Source: Marinobacterium_E sp035458585
GTDB lineage: Bacteria; Pseudomonadota; Gammaproteobacteria; Pseudomonadales; Balneatricaceae
Assembly: GCA_035458585.1 (NCBI GenBank)
Contig: DATHZN010000130.1
Location: 1 to 29,230 of the forward strand
Length of the DNA stretch: 29,230 nt
Direction of reading: 5' to 3'
In this document: positions 7,211-14,146 of the stretch, in pieces
How the letters are laid out: every line of letters begins with the position of its first letter
Position numbering within the stretch: position 1 is the stretch's first letter
Program-made: the position numbers and the translations under genes
The notes under the pieces: generated by a model
Told to the model about the DNA's origin: nothing
Database searches by the model: none
What the model saw: only the letters and a program-made list of their open reading frames with translations

Positions 7211-7660
7211 ATGGCAAAAATTCTCTTAATGCACGGTATTAACCACGCGATGTTTGGAAAGCGTGACCCTAAACATTATGGCAATTTTACCCTGCAGGAC
7301 ATTGAGTCTGCTTCAACTCAATGGGCCAGCGAGCAGGGCTGTGATCTGGAGTGCTATCAGACGGATATAGAGGGTGAATTTGCTCGCAAAATTCACCAGG
7401 CTTTTCTCGGTGATATTGACGCGCTGGTGGTCAACGCAGGCGCATGGACACACTACAGCTATGGACTTGCAGACGCTTTCGCAATTTTTAAGGATAAAGG
7501 ACCTATTGTCGAATGCCATATGTCCAACGTTCATGCCCGGGAAGAGTGGCGCCACAAATCCGTCTTCTCACATGTGGTTAATGGGCAGATCTCTGGCTTT
7601 GGTCTAACAACCTACAAACTTGGTATTACAGCTGCAGCGGATCTACTTAAGTCAAACTAA
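7211..7660 (+). CDS. Type II 3-dehydroquinate dehydratase-like protein (AroQ paralogue)
   Basis: A 149-residue protein of the type II dehydroquinase fold, a dodecameric cytosolic enzyme family. Catalytic positions are kept: Asn11, Arg18, Tyr23, Asn75 (N-A-G-A-W-T-H), His81, Asp88, Glu101, His103, and the signature S-N-V-H-A-R-E-E-W-R-H at 105-115 with Arg110. The normally near-invariant G-P-N-L-N-x-L-G segment over the active site is instead G-I-N-H-A-M-F-G (9-16). The T-H-T-S-V-A-L-R-D motif reads T-H-Y-S-Y-G-L-A-D. A biosynthetic AroQ would normally show the consensus, and here the gene is beside a permease and sugar-acid enzymes. It is more likely a catabolic dehydratase for dehydroquinate or a related keto-acid. 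GGAG lies 7 bases before the ATG. Confidence 0.85.
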   Translation: MAKILLMHGINHAMFGKRDPKHYGNFTLQDIESASTQWASEQGCDLECYQTDIEGEFARKIHQAFLGDIDALVVNAGAWTHYSYGLADAFAIFKDKGPIVECHMSNVHAREEWRHKSVFSHVVNGQISGFGLTTYKLGITAAADLLKSN

Positions 7661-7788
7661 AGTGAAACACTAACCGATGAATATTCAGTATGTTTGCTGT
7701 TAACTTGAATCGAAGTACAGCAGCTGTGCTGGATATACCAACAAATAGAGTCTAATACTTAGGTAAACAGACGCCATAAGAGCCGACA

Positions 7789-8274
7789 ATGAATGTGTTA
7801 GCCCGTCAGGGATCAAATGTCCACATTGTTGCTGAACAACTTCAGCATGGTTCTCTTTTTGGAGCGATGTCTGCGGAGGGGATCAATTTCCTCCTTGATC
7901 ATGGCCAAATCTGGCAACTCGAGAAAAACGAATTGCTCTACTCCAGCGGCGATGTCGCCAATCGCTTCTTTGTTGTCTGCTCTGGAGAGATGCGGTTTAT
8001 AAAAGAGCATGGCGATGTGGAGATGCGTACCCGTCGAATCGGATTTGGTGAGGAGATAGGCTTTGTCGCTATGATCTCTCTTCAGCCTCATGGAGGCCGG
8101 GTCGAAGCGGCGGAACCGAGCATCGTGCTGGAGGTCAGTTGTGATCTCTACGCTCAGCTGCAAGTCCACTATCCTCAAGATTTCGGTATTCTGACACTGA
8201 ATCTGGCAAGGGATATGGCACGCAATATACAACGACTCAACCGCCTGCTCTGTGACAACCTTATTCAGTATTGA
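7789..8274 (+). CDS. Cyclic-nucleotide-binding domain protein without DNA-binding domain
   Basis: A 161-residue protein made of a single CRP-like cyclic-nucleotide-binding jelly roll. The pattern runs from L-L-Y-S-S-G-D-V-A-N-R-F-F-V-V-C-S-G-E-M-R-F to I-G-F-G-E-E-I-G-F-V-A-M-I-S, as in the Crp/Fnr sensor domain. The phosphate-binding cassette is imperfect, with G-G-R-V-E-A-A-E in place of the usual R-S-A-T-V-x-A. It ends after a dimerisation-type helix (L-A-R-D-M-A-R-N-I-Q-R-L-N-R-L) with no helix-turn-helix. It may bind a nucleotide or other ligand and act through a partner. It stands alone, and the gaps on both sides hold no clear promoter. Confidence 0.8.
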   Translation: MNVLARQGSNVHIVAEQLQHGSLFGAMSAEGINFLLDHGQIWQLEKNELLYSSGDVANRFFVVCSGEMRFIKEHGDVEMRTRRIGFGEEIGFVAMISLQPHGGRVEAAEPSIVLEVSCDLYAQLQVHYPQDFGILTLNLARDMARNIQRLNRLLCDNLIQY

Positions 8275-8623
8275 GTCTATGTAAACAGCGGACTCAGTCC
8301 ATATTTCCCATCATCCTTGTGTAAAACGCTTCCACATCATTCCAAGCAGCGTTGAGTTCTCTAGCACCTATTCTGAGAGCGCCTTATTTCGACTAAGCAA
8401 GGCATGTGGATCTGTGATTCTTGAACCTCCGGTACCTATGTATCTGTAACAAACGAGCAGAAAAGAGTGAGCTAGTTAAGGCTATTAAATCGGCTTTTTG
8501 TACTGCCAACTCTCGCAAACAGCTGGTGAGCCTAACGTCGAGCTTTGAATCACTGGTGCCTCCTAGATAGATCGACTGTCATCAGAGTGTCACAGTTATT
8601 TGCTTTACTGGTCTGGATAATTA
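8275..8623. other. Intergenic stretch without recognised features
   Basis: About 350 bases between the cyclic-nucleotide-binding gene and the small ORF at 8624. I see no tRNA, no clear terminator and no convincing reading frame. A TTGAAC hexamer and a TGTAAC hexamer with 18 bases between them are a weak promoter-like pair, which I do not call. Confidence 0.5.
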
Positions 8624-8857
8624 ATGGAAATAGCGAAGATGATAGAGATAAACCGTCTGTATACCCAAGGACAGAGCGTCGACGAAATTCTGGAGCTGGC
8701 GATGTCCCGGCCGATCTTGAGAGCCGAACTTACCCGTCTAATAGAGCAGAATCTTGTTCAGCGGGGAACTACAGAGACCTCATTCTCTCAAGCGCGATAC
8801 GCCATGCGTCTTCACACGTCGCGCTCCGAACTGGGGGCACGCCATTCAGAACTCTAG
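8624..8857 (+). CDS. Possible small protein (77 aa), unrecognised
   Basis: I do not recognise a family. The first 50 residues look protein-like: a predicted helical run S-V-D-E-I-L-E-L-A-M followed by I-L-R-A-E-L-T-R-L-I-E-Q-N-L, then a basic, less ordered tail. A GGA element lies 6 bases upstream of the ATG; an internal ATG at 8639 is an alternative. The overlapping longer frame at 8545-8874 reads as a Ser/Arg-rich shadow. The stop lies about 100 bases before the cytochrome c5 start. The call rests on composition alone, so it is tentative. Confidence 0.35.
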   Translation: MEIAKMIEINRLYTQGQSVDEILELAMSRPILRAELTRLIEQNLVQRGTTETSFSQARYAMRLHTSRSELGARHSEL

Positions 8858-8960
8858 CGCTAGACGCGACGTAGAAGTTAAGCCTAAACTATGCAGATGG
8901 AGTAGCGGCGCAGGTAGACGCTGCCCTAGTATCAGGATAATAACTACGAGGATTTGAGCA

Positions 8961-9266
8961 ATGAAAAGAGCTCTTCTAGCTTTGACTGCAGCGGCAATGC
9001 TTACACCGGTAGCCGCAATGGCTGAGCGTGACGGTGCTACTGTCTACAATACAAAGTGTCTAGCTTGTCACATGTCTGGCGTTGCGGGCGCACCGAAGAC
9101 AGGCGACGCCGCTGCATGGGCTGAACGTATGGCTCCCGGTATGGAAGCGGTACTGGCATCGGCGAAGAAAGGTAAGGGCGCCATGCCTCCTATGGGCACT
9201 TGCATGGATTGTTCTGATGCTGAGCTGACCGCCGCGATTCAACACATGGTTGACCTGTCTAAGTAA
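8961..9266 (+). CDS. Cytochrome c5 family protein
   Basis: A 101-residue periplasmic c-type cytochrome. A Sec signal peptide with a basic start (M-K-R), hydrophobic core and A-M-A cleavage site ends near residue 21. The haem attachment site C-L-A-C-H is at 33-37 and Met75 (A-M-P-P) is the likely sixth ligand. The Cys81/Cys84 pair in G-T-C-M-D-C-S-D is the extra cysteine pair typical of the cytochrome c5 class. It should carry electrons in the periplasm, for example to a terminal oxidase. A GAGG site precedes the ATG, and a bidirectional terminator follows the stop. It is monocistronic, read towards pomB. Confidence 0.92.
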   Translation: MKRALLALTAAAMLTPVAAMAERDGATVYNTKCLACHMSGVAGAPKTGDAAAWAERMAPGMEAVLASAKKGKGAMPPMGTCMDCSDAELTAAIQHMVDLSK

Positions 9267-9293
9267 TTGCGACGGCAGCCCAAGATTAAAGAC

Positions 9294-9322
9294 AAAAAAA
9301 ACCGGCTCTCGCCGGTTTTTTT
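9294..9322. terminator. Bidirectional intrinsic terminator
   Basis: The arms ACCGGC and GCCGGT flank a TCTC loop, preceded by seven A and followed by seven T. The A and T runs extend the stem and provide a U-tract on both strands. It serves the cytochrome c5 gene on plus and pomA-pomB on minus, whose stop lies at 9339. Confidence 0.92.
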
Positions 9323-9338
9323 ATCGGGGACCACGAGG

Positions 9339-10265
9339 TCAAAAGATCTCATCGGGCGACAGACCTTCTGGCGGCTCACCCGTCTCAGTTGCCTGAATTC
9401 GCTCCAACGACTCCTGATCCTCGCCTTTCTGTATCACTATCTCCACCCGACGGTTCGTCGCACGATTCTCGGGGCCATCATTCGGTACCAGCGGTCGACT
9501 ATCTGCCTTACCAGATACTGTAAAACGGTTTGGCTCAACACGCGGGTCGGCAAAAAGCTCATGCGCCACCGCGAGTGCACGAGCAGCAGAGAGATCCCAA
9601 TTCGACTCAAAACGTGTGCCTGAGTATGGAATATTATCGGAGTGGCCCTCCACTGATATTGTGCCACTGATACCGAGGAGTATATCGCGGATTTTCTCGA
9701 TTATCGGAATGTAATCAAATTTCAGCTGCGCTGAGCCTGAGTCGAACGAACCGCGCTCTTTAACCCGGATAATAATTTTAGTGCCTTCGGTCTCTACCTC
9801 AATAGCGCCATCGCCGATCTCTTTGGCGAGGGCCTGGGCAAACTGAATCGCCTCCATCTGAGCCTCTTGCTCCTGCTCCCGCAGCAGCTCTTCAAGGCCC
9901 GCTTTAGACTGTTCTGTCAGGCTTCTACCCTCCTGAGTGCGAACGTCAAGCGTGTTCATATCATTGTTTACAGTGAATTGACGAACCTCGTTAATCGGTG
10001 TCGGTTCCGGACGTCCCGGACTAAACTCCTGCGCAATGATCGAGGTACCCTTGGGAATATCGGGAGACTTGATCTGTGCCTGTACCCCAAATGCCTCGCG
10101 CATAGAGCCCGCTAACTGTTTGAACTTTAAAACGTCCATCTCCGAAAACGACAGCAGCAGAACAAAGAAGCACATTAGCAGCGCCATCAGATCCGAGAAA
10201 GTCGCCATCCAAGCGGGTAGACCGGGCGGTGGACATTTGGGGCAGTCGCAATCCTGATCACTCAT
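9339..10265 (-). CDS. pomB: Flagellar stator protein PomB (sodium-type MotB)
   Basis: A 308-residue stator subunit. After a short Cys-rich N-terminus (C-P-P-P-G-L-P-A-W-M) comes the single membrane helix, in which Asp25 (T-F-S-D-L-M) is the conserved ion-carrying residue. The plug/linker region follows, with K-G-T-S-I-I-A-Q-E-F and G-R-P-E-P-T-P-I as in Vibrio PomB. The C-terminal OmpA-like peptidoglycan-binding domain (about 170-280) shows V-E-G-H-S-D-N and N-W-D-L-S-x-A-R-A. The cysteine and F-S-E-M-D features around the helix are those I remember from sodium-driven PomB rather than proton-driven MotB. Ion choice is an inference. A GAGG lies 8 bases before the ATG, and the gene starts 10 bases after pomA stops. 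Confidence 0.92.
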   Translation of the reverse strand: MSDQDCDCPKCPPPGLPAWMATFSDLMALLMCFFVLLLSFSEMDVLKFKQLAGSMREAFGVQAQIKSPDIPKGTSIIAQEFSPGRPEPTPINEVRQFTVNNDMNTLDVRTQEGRSLTEQSKAGLEELLREQEQEAQMEAIQFAQALAKEIGDGAIEVETEGTKIIIRVKERGSFDSGSAQLKFDYIPIIEKIRDILLGISGTISVEGHSDNIPYSGTRFESNWDLSAARALAVAHELFADPRVEPNRFTVSGKADSRPLVPNDGPENRATNRRVEIVIQKGEDQESLERIQATETGEPPEGLSPDEIF

Positions 10266-10275
10266 ACCATGGACC

Positions 10276-11031
10276 TCAGGTCTGGCCTAGGCGTTTCTTC
10301 TCAGGCAGATAGTTGCGCAACATCTGCTCAATGACGCGCGGGTTTTGACCCGCTTGAATTGCCAAGAGACCATCAATGATCAGAGCGCGGTTTAGCGCCT
10401 CCTCTTGTGCACGCAAGTTCAGTTTATCCGCAATTGGCAGTGCAACAATCGTGGCTAACATCGCGCCGTAAAGAGTGGTCAGCAGCGCAATCGCCATAGC
10501 CGGGCCTATCGCTTTTGGATCTGACATATTGGATAGCATCTGTACCAGCCCCACGAGCGTGCCGATCATCCCCATCGCCGGCCCCACATCGCCAAAGGCC
10601 TTAAATATCTTAGACCCCATATCGTGACGCTCAACAGTCAAAGCTGCCTCTTTTCGTAACAGCGTCGCAACTACTTCTGGATCGTGACCGTCCACAAGCA
10701 GTTGAATACCACGCTCCATAAAAGGAGTTGATACCTCTTTATCCTCCAGCGACAACAGACCGCCCTTTCGCGCCGCATCTGCAAGTTCAACCGTTTCAGC
10801 GATGATCTCTTCGGGTGCGACAGACTTAAACATGAACGCTTTGGCAGCCACCTTACCGGCAGAGAGAAACTGACCGAGTGTAAATTTGACCAAAACAACA
10901 AAAAGACTGCCGCCAATGACGATGAACAGAGACGGAAGGTTAACAAAAATACCGAAATCGCCGCCAAGTACCATTGCGGCGATAACAATACCCAGACCAC
11001 CTAACAATCCGACAAGTGTTGCAATATCCAA
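10276..11031 (-). CDS. pomA: Flagellar stator protein PomA (sodium-type MotA)
   Basis: A 251-residue inner-membrane stator subunit with four membrane segments: two near the N-terminus (from about 5 and 30) and two around G-P-A-M-G-M-I-G-T-L-V-G-L and A-M-A-I-A-L-L-T-T-L-Y-G-A-M-L. The cytoplasmic loop between them holds the charged residues that touch the rotor. Overall similarity to Vibrio PomA is close (D-P-K-A-I-G-P-A-M-A, I-Q-x-G-Q-N-P-R-V-I). It pairs with PomB to form the torque-generating channel. The start is a TTG at 11031: a GGAG lies 7 bases upstream and the resulting M-D-I-A-T-L matches the Vibrio N-terminus. A TTG at 11037 would leave only one base after the GGAG. Confidence 0.92.
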   Translation of the reverse strand: MDIATLVGLLGGLGIVIAAMVLGGDFGIFVNLPSLFIVIGGSLFVVLVKFTLGQFLSAGKVAAKAFMFKSVAPEEIIAETVELADAARKGGLLSLEDKEVSTPFMERGIQLLVDGHDPEVVATLLRKEAALTVERHDMGSKIFKAFGDVGPAMGMIGTLVGLVQMLSNMSDPKAIGPAMAIALLTTLYGAMLATIVALPIADKLNLRAQEEALNRALIIDGLLAIQAGQNPRVIEQMLRNYLPEKKRLGQT

Positions 11032-11038
11032 ATGCAAA

Positions 11039-11042
11039 CTCC
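11039..11042 (-). promoter_or_regulatory. Shine-Dalgarno site that fixes the TTG start of pomA
   Basis: GGAG on minus, 7 bases before the TTG at 11031. No in-frame ATG exists near this point, so the site decides the start. Confidence 0.8.
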
Positions 11043-11137
11043 AAAAACGCGTCCACAGCTACCTATCGGTTCAGGCTAGGACAAATAACTTCTTTACGCG
11101 GGCATTAAATGCCTGCTCTATTAATTTTGCGTATCTG

Positions 11138-11143
11138 TATAAT
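11138..11143 (+). promoter_or_regulatory. Candidate -10 element for the xseB-ispA-dxs operon
   Basis: A perfect TATAAT on plus, about 110 bases before xseB, in the region divergent from pomA. No good -35 is found 16-18 bases upstream (GCTCTA at 17), so the promoter would be weak or activator-dependent. Confidence 0.4.
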
Positions 11144-11251
11144 AGTTGAAAATTGGCGCAGCCTTGGACTACCAAGGATATATCGGCATCAAATAGTGAA
11201 GCTGAAATAGATAACTGTGCTTAGTCAATAACCACTCGTTTGGATAGAGAG

Positions 11252-11494
11252 ATGTCTGACAACAAAGCGCCTGCCGATTTCGAAACATCACTAAAACGGC
11301 TAGAGAGCCTGGTTACGCAGATGGAGCAGGGTGATCTGCCCATTGAGGATGCACTCAAAGCGTTTGAAGAGGGTATCGGACTTACAAGGGAGTGCCAGGC
11401 GATACTCGATCAGGCTGAACAGAAAGTTCAGGTGCTGGTGGAAAATCGAGGGACTATCGAAGCTCAGCCGCTTGGTTCGCAGGACACCGATTAA
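11252..11494 (+). CDS. xseB: Exodeoxyribonuclease VII small subunit
   Basis: An 80-residue XseB protein, the small helical subunit that binds several copies to XseA in exonuclease VII, which degrades single-stranded DNA to oligonucleotides. The family core is clear: F-E-T-S-L-K-R-L-E-S-L-V, then M-E-Q-G-D-L-P-I-E-D-A-L-K-A-F-E-E-G and the C-terminal helix with C-Q-A-I-L-D-Q-A-E-Q-K-V. An upstream TTG would add four residues; the ATG at 11252 follows a purine-rich AGAGAG and gives the usual N-terminus. The TAA stop shares its last base with the ispA ATG. xseA is not in the window. Confidence 0.95.
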   Translation: MSDNKAPADFETSLKRLESLVTQMEQGDLPIEDALKAFEEGIGLTRECQAILDQAEQKVQVLVENRGTIEAQPLGSQDTD

Positions 11495-12375
11495 TGCTAG
11501 CGGATCTAATCAGCTCTCAGCGGCGGCGCGTTGAAGCGCAACTGGAGCAGCGCCTGTCTGACCGCAGTGTCATAGAACCACGCCTGCGGGAAGCGATACA
11601 CTACTCGCTGTTCAACGGCGGCAAACGTATGCGCCCAACCCTTGTGTATCTTGCAGCCGAGTTTTGTGGAGCCTCTGTCGCTGCGGCTGACAGCGCGGCT
11701 TGTGCAATTGAAGCGATCCATAGTTACTCATTAGTACATGATGATCTGCCGGCTATGGATGATGATGATCTACGTAGGGGCAAGCCGACCTGTCATATAG
11801 CCTTCGACGAAGCTACCGCAATTCTGGCGGGAGACGCGCTCTTGACCTGGGCATTTGAGCTTTTAAGCGAACCAAACGCTGAACTACAGCCTGCCCAACA
11901 GCTTCGTATGGTCAACGCTCTGGCGCGCGCGTCGGGTGATCAGGGTATGGTTGATGGGCAGGCATATGACCTCAACTCCGTCGGCAAAAAACTGACTCTG
12001 GAGCAATTGAGGGCGATGCATGCGGCAAAGACGGGAGCACTGATCAACGTATCACTGGAGCTGGGTGCTTTGGCTGCGGATGCCAAGCAAGAAGAGAGAG
12101 AGGCACTGCGACGCTATGGGGATGCCTTGGGTCTTGCATTTCAAATTAAAGATGATCTGCTAGATATAGAGGGAGATACTCTGACACTAGGTAAACCTCA
12201 GGGTTCAGATAGGGATCGCAATAAACCAACCTACCCAGCATTAGCCGGAATCGAGCAGTGTCGAAGATGGTTGGAGGATTTGAGGCAAGAGGCGGTTTCC
12301 GCACTGGAACCCTTTGGCACGCGCAGCCTGGCTCTGAGGGCGCTGGCTCAGTATGTTATTGAACGAGATCACTGA
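11494..12375 (+). CDS. ispA: Farnesyl diphosphate synthase (geranyltranstransferase)
   Basis: A 293-residue trans-prenyltransferase that joins isopentenyl diphosphate to dimethylallyl and then geranyl diphosphate to give farnesyl diphosphate. The first aspartate-rich motif is D-D-L-P-A-M-D-D at 83-90, followed by D-D-L-R-R-G; the second is D-D-L-L-D at 220-224. The G-G-K-R-M-R-P binding segment is at 42-48. Short side chains before the first motif (Ser78-Tyr79) fit the C15 product length. It overlaps xseB by one base (TAATG) and dxs by one base (TGATG), so the three genes are probably translationally coupled. Cytosolic. Confidence 0.95.
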   Translation: MLADLISSQRRRVEAQLEQRLSDRSVIEPRLREAIHYSLFNGGKRMRPTLVYLAAEFCGASVAAADSAACAIEAIHSYSLVHDDLPAMDDDDLRRGKPTCHIAFDEATAILAGDALLTWAFELLSEPNAELQPAQQLRMVNALARASGDQGMVDGQAYDLNSVGKKLTLEQLRAMHAAKTGALINVSLELGALAADAKQEEREALRRYGDALGLAFQIKDDLLDIEGDTLTLGKPQGSDRDRNKPTYPALAGIEQCRRWLEDLRQEAVSALEPFGTRSLALRALAQYVIERDH

Positions 12376-14132
12376 TGTCCAAGCACCTACCCAGCCAACG
12401 CCCCGACACTCCGCTCCTCGATCAGGTCAACTCACCCGCCGACCTCAAAGCGCTTAACTTCAGTCAGCTTGAGCAGTTGGCCAGCGAGTTGCGCAGTTTT
12501 ATGCTCTACTGCGTGGCGCAGACAGGCGGGCATCTGGGCGCTGGACTGGGTGTGGTCGAACTCAGTATCACATTACTTAAGCTACTTAACCTCCCAGACG
12601 ATTGCCTTATCTGGGATGTGGGCCATCAGAGCTATCCCCATAAGATATTAACCGGTCGTCGCGAACAGATGCTTAGCATGCGACAGCAGGGGGGCCTGGC
12701 GCCCTTCCCAAATCGATCAGAGAGCCTTTTTGATAGCTTTGGCACAGGCCACTCTAGTACCTCCATCAGTGCCGCGCTGGGGTTCGCGATAGCCGATCGC
12801 CTGCAACAGCGAGATCGTCACGCTGTTGCCGTCATTGGCGACGGTGCGCTGACTGCCGGTCAGGCCTTTGAGGCACTCAACCATGCCGCGCACACGGGTG
12901 CTAATCTCCTGGTCGTACTGAACGACAACACCATGTCGATTTCACCTAATCAGGGCGGACTTGCAACCTATTTGGCGAGCGACAGGCATGCTAATGAACC
13001 CAGTGCCGAGCCACTGTTTGAATCCCTCAACTACCGCTATCGGGGACCGATAGACGGACATGACCTCAAAGGTTTACTGTTGGCGATCGAAGAGTGCCTG
13101 AGGACTCAAGGGCCCCAGTTTTTGCATGTCCGCACGCAGAAGGGTCGAGGCTTTGAACCCGCTGAACTCGATCCTGTGCGATACCATGCCATCGCAAAAA
13201 TCGCACCTTTAAACCAGCCTGCAAAAAGTAAAAGCTATAGCAATTTTTTTGGTGAATGGTTAGCCAAACAGGGTGAGCAGGACTCTAGTATCGTTGCAAT
13301 CACACCAGCAATGCGAGAAGGATCTGATCTCATCGAATTTAGTGAGCGTTTCCCTGAGCGGTACTTTGACGTCGCAATAGCCGAACAACACGCTGCAACT
13401 CTGGCAGCAGGCTTCGCGTGCAGGGGTATGAAGCCAATACTCGCCATCTACTCTACCTTTTTACAACGAGCTTATGATCAACTCGTCCATGACATTGCAC
13501 TGCAGAATCTTAATGTACTGCTAACGGTCGATCGCGCTGGGCTCGTCGGGGAAGATGGACCGACGCATTCGGGCCTATTCGATCTGGCTATGCTGCAGCC
13601 GCTACCTAACATGGTCATCTTAGCTCCGTCCGATGCACAGGAGCAGCTTTTAGCTCTCGATTTTGGCCTCTCTTATGAGGGCCCAGTGGCAGTCCGCTAT
13701 CCACGCGGAAGTGCGCCCGTTGGGAACTCGTCCGAGCCAATAACTCTGGGGAGAGGTCGCCTGCTGCGCCAGGGTAGACGCGCGGCAATACTGAACTTCG
13801 GTGCACTGCTAACTCAGGCGCGAGAGGTAGCAGATAGGCTAGATACAACGCTCGCCGACATGCGTTTCGTCAAGCCTCTGGATGAAGTCTTACTGCTGGA
13901 ACTGGCACAGAGTCACGAACTACTTGTCAGCGTGGAGGATCACGCGGTGCTTGGCGGCGTTGGTAGCCAAGTCGCACTCTGGCTGAAGCAAAGGAATGTA
14001 AAAGTGGACTTTATCGCATTAGGGGTTGAAGACCGCTGGATAGAACACGCAAGCCGCGAGCAACAACTGGAAGAGGCCGGCCTCGATGCATCAGGCATCG
14101 AGGCCGCAATCGCTAGAGCAATAAAGCGCTAG
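12375..14132 (+). CDS. dxs: 1-deoxy-D-xylulose-5-phosphate synthase, short-loop form
   Basis: A 585-residue thiamine-diphosphate enzyme that condenses pyruvate with glyceraldehyde-3-phosphate, the first step of the MEP isoprenoid pathway. Key parts are present: His53 (G-G-H-L-G-A-G), the ThDP motif G-D-G at 155-157 ending in N-D-N at 183-185, the D-G-H-D segment, Glu337 (I-A-E-Q-H-A) and the C-terminal transketolase-like domain. Compared with the E. coli enzyme (about 620 residues), the segment between A-T-Y-L-A and L-F-E-S-L-N is about 12 residues instead of about 44. That removes a flexible loop beside the active site; the rest is full length. It overlaps ispA at the start and ribA at the stop. 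Function is not in doubt, since all catalytic residues remain. Confidence 0.96.
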   Translation: MSKHLPSQRPDTPLLDQVNSPADLKALNFSQLEQLASELRSFMLYCVAQTGGHLGAGLGVVELSITLLKLLNLPDDCLIWDVGHQSYPHKILTGRREQMLSMRQQGGLAPFPNRSESLFDSFGTGHSSTSISAALGFAIADRLQQRDRHAVAVIGDGALTAGQAFEALNHAAHTGANLLVVLNDNTMSISPNQGGLATYLASDRHANEPSAEPLFESLNYRYRGPIDGHDLKGLLLAIEECLRTQGPQFLHVRTQKGRGFEPAELDPVRYHAIAKIAPLNQPAKSKSYSNFFGEWLAKQGEQDSSIVAITPAMREGSDLIEFSERFPERYFDVAIAEQHAATLAAGFACRGMKPILAIYSTFLQRAYDQLVHDIALQNLNVLLTVDRAGLVGEDGPTHSGLFDLAMLQPLPNMVILAPSDAQEQLLALDFGLSYEGPVAVRYPRGSAPVGNSSEPITLGRGRLLRQGRRAAILNFGALLTQAREVADRLDTTLADMRFVKPLDEVLLLELAQSHELLVSVEDHAVLGGVGSQVALWLKQRNVKVDFIALGVEDRWIEHASREQQLEEAGLDASGIEAAIARAIKR

Positions 14133-14146
14133 TGCGCTTTATGCTC
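14116..14146. other. Hairpin spanning the overlapping stop codons of dxs and ribA
   Basis: The 9-base arms ATAAAGCGC (14121-14129) and GCGCTTTAT (14134-14142) pair perfectly around a TAGT loop. After a one-base bulge (A14120) GAGC pairs with GCTC, extending the stem to 13 pairs. The stop codons of both genes lie in or next to the loop. No U-tract follows on either strand, so its use as a terminator is inferred from position. Confidence 0.6.

Noticed and set aside
8545..8874. 109-residue frame on plus
   Set aside because: Ser/Arg-rich composition without protein-like pattern; it overlaps the more plausible frame at 8624-8857.
8275..8960. tRNA, small RNA or CRISPR in the sparse region before cytochrome c5
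   Set aside because: No T-loop motif, direct repeats or regular spacers were seen by eye; a covariance scan would be the proper test.
12469..12651. Frames nested in dxs and similar frames inside other housekeeping genes
   Set aside because: They overlap well-recognised genes in other frames, with no ribosome sites or family pattern.
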